From positions 124,001 through 188,000 of the forward strand of contig JAETOL010000001.1 in assembly GCA_021771755.1 (NCBI GenBank): DNA of 64,000 bases, written 5' to 3'. Positions 60,324 to 64,000 of this stretch are shown here, piece by piece. Numbering within the stretch: the stretch's first letter is position 1; each line of letters opens with the position of its first letter. The notes beneath the pieces were generated by a model that did not search any database, had not been told where the DNA came from, and was given only the letters and a program-made list of their open reading frames with translations. The DNA is from Lachnospiraceae bacterium. Lineage in GTDB: Bacteria; Bacillota; Clostridia; Lachnospirales; Lachnospiraceae. The translations under genes were made by a program, and so were the position numbers.

Positions 60324-60350
60324 CAAATAGGAAGGGTAATTTCCTATTTG
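60324..60350. promoter_or_regulatory. Inverted repeat upstream of the DeoR-type gene
   Basis: CAAATAGGAA and TTCCTATTTG form a perfect 10-bp inverted repeat with a 7-bp spacer. A TATATT hexamer (60318-60313, minus) is next to it. Position and symmetry suggest the operator of the DeoR-type regulator. The rest of the 60279-60510 gap holds the terminator below. Confidence 0.6.
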
Positions 60351-60423
60351 AAACTTTTTCGCAAAAGTTTTTCTATGTATTTATTCTCCGTTTCGCTTTT
60401 CAAAAAAGTAAAAACACATCGTG

Positions 60424-60470
60424 ATAAAAAAAATCGGAGCATGACTGTAAAATTACAATCTTGCTCCGAT
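60424..60470 (-). terminator. Terminator after the first early gene
   Basis: On the minus strand ATCGGAGCA and TGCTCCGAT pair perfectly over 9 bp around a 20-nt loop and are followed by eight T. It separates the 60511 gene from the DeoR-type regulator, so early genes further left need read-through or their own promoter. Confidence 0.85.
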
Positions 60471-60510
60471 CTTAATGGTGGTTATAATAAACCCCGACGA
60501 TCAGTCAGCT

Positions 60511-60705
60511 CTATCTTCTATTTTTGAGTCGCATTTGCGCTTTTGATTTTTCAGTCTTTCCAGTATCTAAATCCGCTTTATAAATATGTTTACATTTAGG
60601 ACACTGGACTGATATCGTTACTTTTCCTTTTCCATCGGCTAATGTTTCACTTCCTTCACACCACGGACACCGTAAGTGAATGCTCATCAGTTTCTCTTTC
60701 ATCAT
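60511..60705 (-). CDS. Small zinc-ribbon protein, first leftward gene
   Basis: A 64-residue protein (MMKEKLMSIHLRCPWCEGSE) with CPWC and CPKCKHIYKADLD forming a Cys4 zinc ribbon. Similar to small Com-like or ribbon proteins of phages and conjugative elements. It is the first gene behind the consensus leftward promoter at 60823-60851 and is followed by a terminator, so it could be a Cro- or antitermination-type early factor. Function unknown. Confidence 0.72.
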   Translation of the reverse strand: MMKEKLMSIHLRCPWCEGSETLADGKGKVTISVQCPKCKHIYKADLDTGKTEKSKAQMRLKNRR

Positions 60706-60822
60706 GTCACTCTCCTCTTGATTTTATTTGGAAATTTTTCCTTTTATTTCTTAACCATTTGGTAAGTATTGTGTAAAAAAAATAATTTCCTTTTTCTTCC
60801 ATTTCTTCATCTTATAAACCGA

Positions 60823-60851
60823 ATTATATTAAACAATCGGTAAATTGTCAA
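60823..60851 (-). promoter_or_regulatory. Consensus leftward (early) promoter
   Basis: On the minus strand TTGACA (60851-60846) and TATAAT (60828-60823) are both perfect consensus and exactly 17 bp apart. It drives the 60511 gene. GGTAAA on the plus strand (60839-60844) lies within the spacer, one of four GGTAAR sites in this region. Confidence 0.9.
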
Positions 60852-60923
60852 TCCTATTTTTAGTTTTGCATAATGCTAAATCGTGGTTTAGTACTACTTT
60901 TTCATGTATTTCATCTTTTTAGA

Positions 60924-60952
60924 TTGACACAAATGGTAAGTTATGATATATT
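60924..60952 (+). promoter_or_regulatory. Rightward (repressor) promoter
   Basis: TTGACA (60924-60929) and TATATT (60947-60952) on the plus strand are 17 bp apart and drive the XRE repressor at 61287 through a leader of about 330 nt. GGTAAG (60935-60940) sits in the spacer and GGTAAA (60956-60961) just after the -10. Another GGTAAG is at 60761. These four sites look like operators bound by the repressor. Confidence 0.85.
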
Positions 60953-61041
60953 TTTGGTAAATAGTTCAGTGTTCCTTTTTTATTTTTTATGATTAAAATT
61001 TTATATTATACTACACAAAAGAGAATGCAAGAAGTATTTGT

Positions 61042-61122
61042 ATGATTGCTGTAGTGCAAGGACAAAATGAGCCAGTCATAAGAGCAAGCCAGTTGGAGCT
61101 AAACGACCATCGGGAACGGTAA
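61042..61122 (+). CDS. Possible 26-residue leader peptide
   Basis: ATG 61042 opens a 26-codon frame (MIAVVQGQNEPVIRASQLEL) ending at TAA 61122 inside the long repressor leader. Upstream AAGAAG is a weak ribosome site. It could be chance, but the leader is too long to be an ordinary untranslated region. Confidence 0.25.
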   Translation: MIAVVQGQNEPVIRASQLELNDHRER

Positions 61123-61212
61123 TAGCACACTCCCAAATTGAATATATCTTTTCAATAAACTAAAGTGCTGACAAACAATATTCCCAAAAAACGAGAAGCC
61201 ATACACTGCAAA

Positions 61213-61269
61213 ATGCCAAAGACGCAAGAGCCGCAAGAGCCCTGCAGAGCATATGCAAATTCAATTTAG
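61213..61269 (+). CDS. Possible 18-residue leader peptide with 9-bp tandem repeat
   Basis: ATG 61213 opens an 18-codon frame (MPKTQEPQEPCRAYANSI) that stops 17 bp before the repressor ATG. It contains two tandem GCAAGAGCC units (61224-61241). No good ribosome site. Low confidence; recorded because short peptides control some phage switches. Confidence 0.2.
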   Translation: MPKTQEPQEPCRAYANSI

Positions 61270-61286
61270 AAAGAGGTAATTAAGAG

Positions 61287-61613
61287 ATGAATGAAAACAC
61301 ATTAGGAGGTAGGATTGCTGAACTATTAGAAAAAAATGGTTTGACTCAAAGAGAATTGGCTGAAAAAGTAGGTGTTACCGAAGTTTCCATGTCTCGCTAT
61401 ATCAGCAATGATCGTACCCCCAAAGGTCCTGTCATCGCTAATATTGCCACCGCATTACACACAACTTCCGACTATTTATTAGGTACAGAAGAAGTTGGCG
61501 ATTTTGAGAGTGAGTATTACAAAATCCACCGACTTATTGCACGTAACGCATCCCAGATGACTCGGAAACAAAGAAACGAACTGATTAATGCCCTTCTTGA
61601 GCCAGATGACTAA
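61287..61613 (+). CDS. XRE-family prophage repressor
   Basis: The 108-residue protein has a helix-turn-helix at residues 9-62 (LLEKNGLTQRELAEKVGVTEVSMSRYIS, then VIANIATALHTTSDYLLG) and a short C-terminal helical part without a LexA-type protease domain. It starts at ATG 61287 with AGAGGT upstream. It precedes an ImmA-like protease gene by 15 bp, the ImmR/ImmA layout known from ICEBs1, so repression is probably relieved by cleavage. It likely binds the GGTAAR sites between the two promoters. Confidence 0.9.
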   Translation: MNENTLGGRIAELLEKNGLTQRELAEKVGVTEVSMSRYISNDRTPKGPVIANIATALHTTSDYLLGTEEVGDFESEYYKIHRLIARNASQMTRKQRNELINALLEPDD

Positions 61614-61628
61614 GAAAGGACTGATTTT

Positions 61629-62189
61629 TTGTATCTGAGCGACTCTCAATATGAAAACATTAAAGAAAATGTAGTCGATATGTATGAAGAATGTGGATTA
61701 ACCGCATACCCCATCGACTGCATGGAAATTGCAAGAAGACTAAATTACCGGTTAGTTCCCTATTCTAAATTAAAGGGGAAAAAATTGGTAACCGCTATGA
61801 ACATCAGTATGGATGGCTTTCATATGTTAGTAGAGGATAAAGTCTCTGGTATGTTTATGTGGGTTATTTTTTATAATGATGAAAACAGCCATGAACGCCA
61901 ACGTTGGACAATCCTTCATGAAATTGGGCATATCCGGTTAGATCATACCCAAGAGAGCGAACTCGCAGAAGCGGAAGCAAACTTTTTTGCAAAATATAGT
62001 ATTGCGCCACCACCATTGATTCATTATGCACAATGCGACGATTATATTGATGTTGCAGTTAAATTTGACCTATCCATCCAAGCAGCATACTATTCCATGT
62101 GCTATTATCATAAGTGGCTACAATATGGTCCCGCTGATTACGAACCAGTCGAAATCCGAATGTTAGAATTATTTGGATTAGCTGCATAA
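61629..62189 (+). CDS. ImmA/IrrE-family metallopeptidase
   Basis: The 186-residue protein has the HExxH zinc motif in WTILHEIGHIRLDH (about residues 96-109) and a downstream Glu in ELAEAEANFFAKY as third ligand, as in ImmA of ICEBs1. ImmA cleaves its cognate XRE repressor to induce the element. Translation starts at TTG 61629 behind AAAGGACTG. The C-terminal LSIQAAYYSMCYYHKWL is typical of phage members. Together with the upstream repressor it forms the induction switch. Confidence 0.93.
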   Translation: MYLSDSQYENIKENVVDMYEECGLTAYPIDCMEIARRLNYRLVPYSKLKGKKLVTAMNISMDGFHMLVEDKVSGMFMWVIFYNDENSHERQRWTILHEIGHIRLDHTQESELAEAEANFFAKYSIAPPPLIHYAQCDDYIDVAVKFDLSIQAAYYSMCYYHKWLQYGPADYEPVEIRMLELFGLAA

Positions 62190-62288
62190 CAATTAACCCT
62201 TGAAACTCTATATATTGTGTATTATAATAATGTATGTCACAATATATAGGGTTTTTGACTCAACAAAGAAAAGAGGTGAATTTAGCGT

Positions 62289-62669
62289 ATGGAAGAATCC
62301 CGGATGATTATTAAAAAAACAAACGAAGAAGTCACATTTTCTATAAAAGTTATCCATGATGCCTTACATAAACTGGTATATGAAATTGTAGAAAATGTTA
62401 TTGATGAGCTTATTGATAAAGTCCATGAACATCTAATGAGCTTAATCGCTTTCATGCATGATTTCTTATATCACAGAACAAAGGAGGATCGACGCTCATC
62501 CTGCTGCTCCCTGCACGCATATATAAAAGCAGTTTTATTCATTCCTATCGCCAAGTCAGCCACCTTATCATTTCGGAATTATTCATATCGACTCCGAAAT
62601 GTGTATCTTCACCGTAACCAGATTCGTGGTCTGGATACCGATGATGCTGACAGTATGATATTCGCATAA
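62289..62669 (+). CDS. Unrecognised phage protein, possibly with altered 3' end
   Basis: ATG 62289 has AAGAGGTG 9 nt upstream. The first 65 residues (KKTNEEVTFSIKVIHDALHK, VYEIVENVIDELIDKVHEHL) are amphipathic and helical and look real. From about residue 68 on the composition changes (SSCCSLHAYIKAVLFIPIAK) and looks less like a natural protein, so a frameshift or a recombination joint at about 62490 is possible. Function unknown. Confidence 0.45.
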   Translation: MEESRMIIKKTNEEVTFSIKVIHDALHKLVYEIVENVIDELIDKVHEHLMSLIAFMHDFLYHRTKEDRRSSCCSLHAYIKAVLFIPIAKSATLSFRNYSYRLRNVYLHRNQIRGLDTDDADSMIFA

Positions 62670-62710
62670 CGTAACCCGCAAATATCACAGCAGCATTTGG
62701 AGGTATTAAA

Positions 62711-62977
62711 ATGCTTGAAGAATATATTAAAGATGCCATTGACGATGAAATGAAAGATTACCTGACTACCGAAACATACAAGCAACAAGGAGAAGAAATC
62801 GAAAAACTTCTATATTCTCTGCGTTCCGAATTGACCCCGGATCAAGTTTCAACCTTAAACAGATTAGTAAATGTCTTGGGACAACAACATAGTGATTTTG
62901 CTTCCGCCGCCTATCTTCGTGGTGTTGTAAGTGGAATTGCGTTAAAAAATAAAACACTGGGCAATAAAAGTGAATAG
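62711..62977 (+). CDS. Small phage helical protein, copy A of a convergent pair
   Basis: An 88-residue helical protein (MLEEYIKDAIDDEMKDYLTT) ending in AAYLRGVVSGIALKNK. It is clearly homologous to the 63026-63289 protein, with EEYIKDA(I/T)DDEM(K/S)DY, a Leu-rich middle and (A/S)AYL(R/Q)GVV(S/E)GIAL in common. Resembles the DUF6809 group of phage proteins. Good ribosome site (GGAGG). Function unknown. Confidence 0.8.
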   Translation: MLEEYIKDAIDDEMKDYLTTETYKQQGEEIEKLLYSLRSELTPDQVSTLNRLVNVLGQQHSDFASAAYLRGVVSGIALKNKTLGNKSE

Positions 62978-63025
62978 AAAAAAGCTGATGCACTACCTTC
63001 ATCAAGGTGTGCATCAGCTTTTCTT
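62977..63025. terminator. Bidirectional terminator between the two paralogs
   Basis: AAAAAAGCTGATGCAC and GTGCATCAGCTTTTCTTT form a 13-bp stem around a 15-nt loop, with A on the left and T on the right, so it can end transcription from both of the convergent genes. Confidence 0.9.
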
Positions 63026-63289
63026 TCAAACAGATCTAATCTTCTTTTTGCACAACGCAATTCCTTCAACAACGCCCTGCAAATACGCTTCTGATGCAAA
63101 TGCTCCATCACATACCGATATTGCATCCAATAGCTGATTCAGTAAAATCATTTTTTCTGATGAAAGATTTTCTCTCATGTTCCGTAATAAATCATTAATT
63201 TGTTTCTTGTGTTCTTTATACTTTTCAGATTTTATGTAATCACTCATTGCCTCATCCGTAGCATCTTTAATGTACTCTTCTAACTCCAT
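63026..63289 (-). CDS. Small phage helical protein, copy B, LexA-controlled
   Basis: An 87-residue paralog of the 62711-62977 gene (MELEEYIKDATDEAMSDYIK onward, ending GIALCKKKIRSV). ATG 63289 has GGAGGTG upstream. The promoter about 90-115 bp upstream holds a LexA box between perfect -35 and -10 boxes, so the gene should be off in healthy cells and on after DNA damage. Copy A has no such box. An SOS role such as delaying cell division or aiding induction is possible but not shown. Confidence 0.82.
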   Translation of the reverse strand: MELEEYIKDATDEAMSDYIKSEKYKEHKKQINDLLRNMRENLSSEKMILLNQLLDAISVCDGAFASEAYLQGVVEGIALCKKKIRSV

Positions 63290-63374
63290 TGTTAATTTAC
63301 ACCTCCAATACCGGAACTATATTGATTGGTCTGCTTAACAACTCCCTGCCTGGTATTTCTGTAGCGATACTTTT

Positions 63375-63403
63375 ATTATACGAACATACGTTCTTTTTGT
63401 CAA
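63375..63403 (-). promoter_or_regulatory. LexA-box promoter
   Basis: On the minus strand TTGACA (63403-63398) and TATAAT (63380-63375) are perfect and 17 bp apart. Within the spacer, 63381-63394 reads CGAACATACGTTCT, matching the Gram-positive LexA (DinR) consensus CGAACRNRYGTTYC at all but the last position. A bound repressor would block the polymerase. Confidence 0.85.
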
Positions 63404-63410
63404 TCCTTCA

Positions 63411-64000
63411 TCATAACATCAATTCACAAATATCCATATGTCTGCCCGTTAAATACAACTCATATAATCTGCCTGCCGGAATTTGTCGAATTTGTATGTT
63501 TTCTAATCCCAATCTTTCAAGCATAGCCATCTTTGCAATACCCTTTTTTACAATTTCATTATTCTCTGTTGGCATTAGGAAACAATTTCTCACTTTCGTA
63601 ATCCCATGTGCATCTATAAAATCTTTATACGCCAACTGATATAGATACTGTTTTGTAACATCCCCAACACTGGGATTCCCTCGAAGCGACTTTCCCTTCT
63701 CAAGTTGAATATTATAGTATTTTGCATCAAATATGATAAACCAATCTTTTCCATCTATACAAGGAATGCTAATCAAATCAGGAATCAATGTATCTGCTGC
63801 TTTAGCTTCTGTATCAATACCCTGCCATATTGGCTTTTCTATAATATCAATCAACTTTTGATGTCTTTCTTTTTTCCCTTGATACTGTTCCGCAAGTGGT
63901 ACTGTCATGTTCAACTGTCCTAGTATCGTATTAAGTTTATTATCAAATACTTCTGCACATGCTTTTTCCCATACTGCGTGATATGCTGTCGTTCCATACA
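63411..64000 (-). CDS. LlaJI-family restriction endonuclease, 5' end beyond window
   Basis: The last 196 residues of a protein that resembles the LlaJI restriction endonuclease. Landmarks: AYHAVWEKACAEVFDNKL, LIPDLISI and WFIIFDAKYYN (PD...D-x-K nuclease core), GNPSVGDVTKQYLYQLAYKD, RNCFLMPTENNEIVKKGIA and QIRQIPAGRLYELYL. LlaJI-type systems combine a McrB-like GTPase, this nuclease and m5C methylases and cut DNA at unmethylated asymmetric sites. The partner genes should lie to the right. The open frame runs through the window edge without a stop. Confidence 0.8.
   Translation of the reverse strand, partial: YGTTAYHAVWEKACAEVFDNKLNTILGQLNMTVPLAEQYQGKKERHQKLIDIIEKPIWQGIDTEAKAADTLIPDLISIPCIDGKDWFIIFDAKYYNIQLEKGKSLRGNPSVGDVTKQYLYQLAYKDFIDAHGITKVRNCFLMPTENNEIVKKGIAKMAMLERLGLENIQIRQIPAGRLYELYLTGRHMDICELML

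Noticed and set aside
61020-61286. Possible tRNA- or riboswitch-like fold in the repressor leader
   Set aside because: No cloverleaf or known aptamer core could be drawn by eye; kept only as an unusually long leader.
62545-62739. Minus-strand frame with RYPDHESGYGEDTHFGVD
   Set aside because: It looks protein-like for a short stretch but has no start signal and overlaps the ribosome site of the 62711 gene; evidence too thin.

Overview
The window looks like the chromosome of a spore-forming, gut-type Lachnospiraceae bacterium (class Clostridia). Bases 1 to about 8.77 kb hold host genes in the order spoIIP, gpr, rpsT, a nadB-nadC-niaR-nadA operon, holA and comEC. SpoIIP and GPR are made only by endospore formers, and the 200 to 450 aa versions of the NAD and competence proteins are clostridial in character.

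At about 8.77 kb the comEC reading frame stops abruptly in the middle of its conserved SGLH-type membrane motif. Everything to the right is mobile DNA. I read this as a large-serine-recombinase prophage integrated inside comEC, with the other half of comEC and the right attachment site beyond the window. From left to right: (a) 8.8-12.8 kb, a left-end accessory region with an IS3-family element inserted into the 3' end of a lipoprotein gene and three small XRE regulators; (b) 12.9-17.8 kb, a tightly coupled five-gene operon of a large serine recombinase, two proteins that repeat the recombinase's unusual C-terminal domain, and two ParB-fold proteins; (c) 17.8-20.6 kb, two overlapping large serine recombinases facing it; (d) 20.8-22.2 kb, endolysin and holin; (e) 22.3-36 kb, a siphovirus tail and head module (fibres, tail spike, Dit, tape measure, frameshifted tail chaperone, major tail protein, connectors, HK97-type capsid), interrupted by a three-gene moron cassette with its own terminators; (f) 36.5-40.9 kb, protease, portal and terminase; (g) 41-47.6 kb, a peptide-modification-like cassette (gamma-glutamylcyclotransferase, amidoligase, degenerate amidoligase-like gene), two DNA methyltransferases, an HTH/zinc-finger protein and an HNH nuclease; (h) 47.65-47.9 kb, a control region with a late promoter carrying three 11-bp phased repeats and a strong candidate structured RNA; (i) 47.9-60.7 kb, early genes: secreted nuclease cassette, orphan MazF, sigma/ArpU-like regulator, SNF2 helicase, VRR-NUC, VapE-type primase/helicase, family A DNA polymerase, single-strand binding and Cas4-like proteins; (j) 60.7-62.2 kb, the lysis-lysogeny switch with two back-to-back consensus promoters, an XRE repressor and an ImmA/IrrE protease; (k) 62.2-64 kb, a pair of convergent paralogous small genes, one under a LexA-box promoter, and the C-terminal part of a LlaJI-type restriction endonuclease running off the edge.

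The phage genes from 20.8 to 60.7 kb all read on the minus strand. A working model is: the repressor (61.3 kb) holds off the leftward early promoter at 60.83 kb; ImmA cleaves the repressor on induction; early genes replicate the DNA; the sigma-like protein at 50.4 kb activates the late promoter at 47.72 kb; late genes build a cos- or pac-packaged siphovirus and lyse the cell; one or more of the serine recombinases at 12.9-20.6 kb excises the element and would restore comEC. The most interesting undescribed pieces are the recombinase/ParB operon with its triplicated domain, the amidoligase cassette with a G6 frameshift, the structured RNA plus phased-repeat late promoter, and the LexA-controlled small gene. 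No tRNA, rRNA or CRISPR array was seen. All family assignments were made by reading motifs by eye, without database searches.
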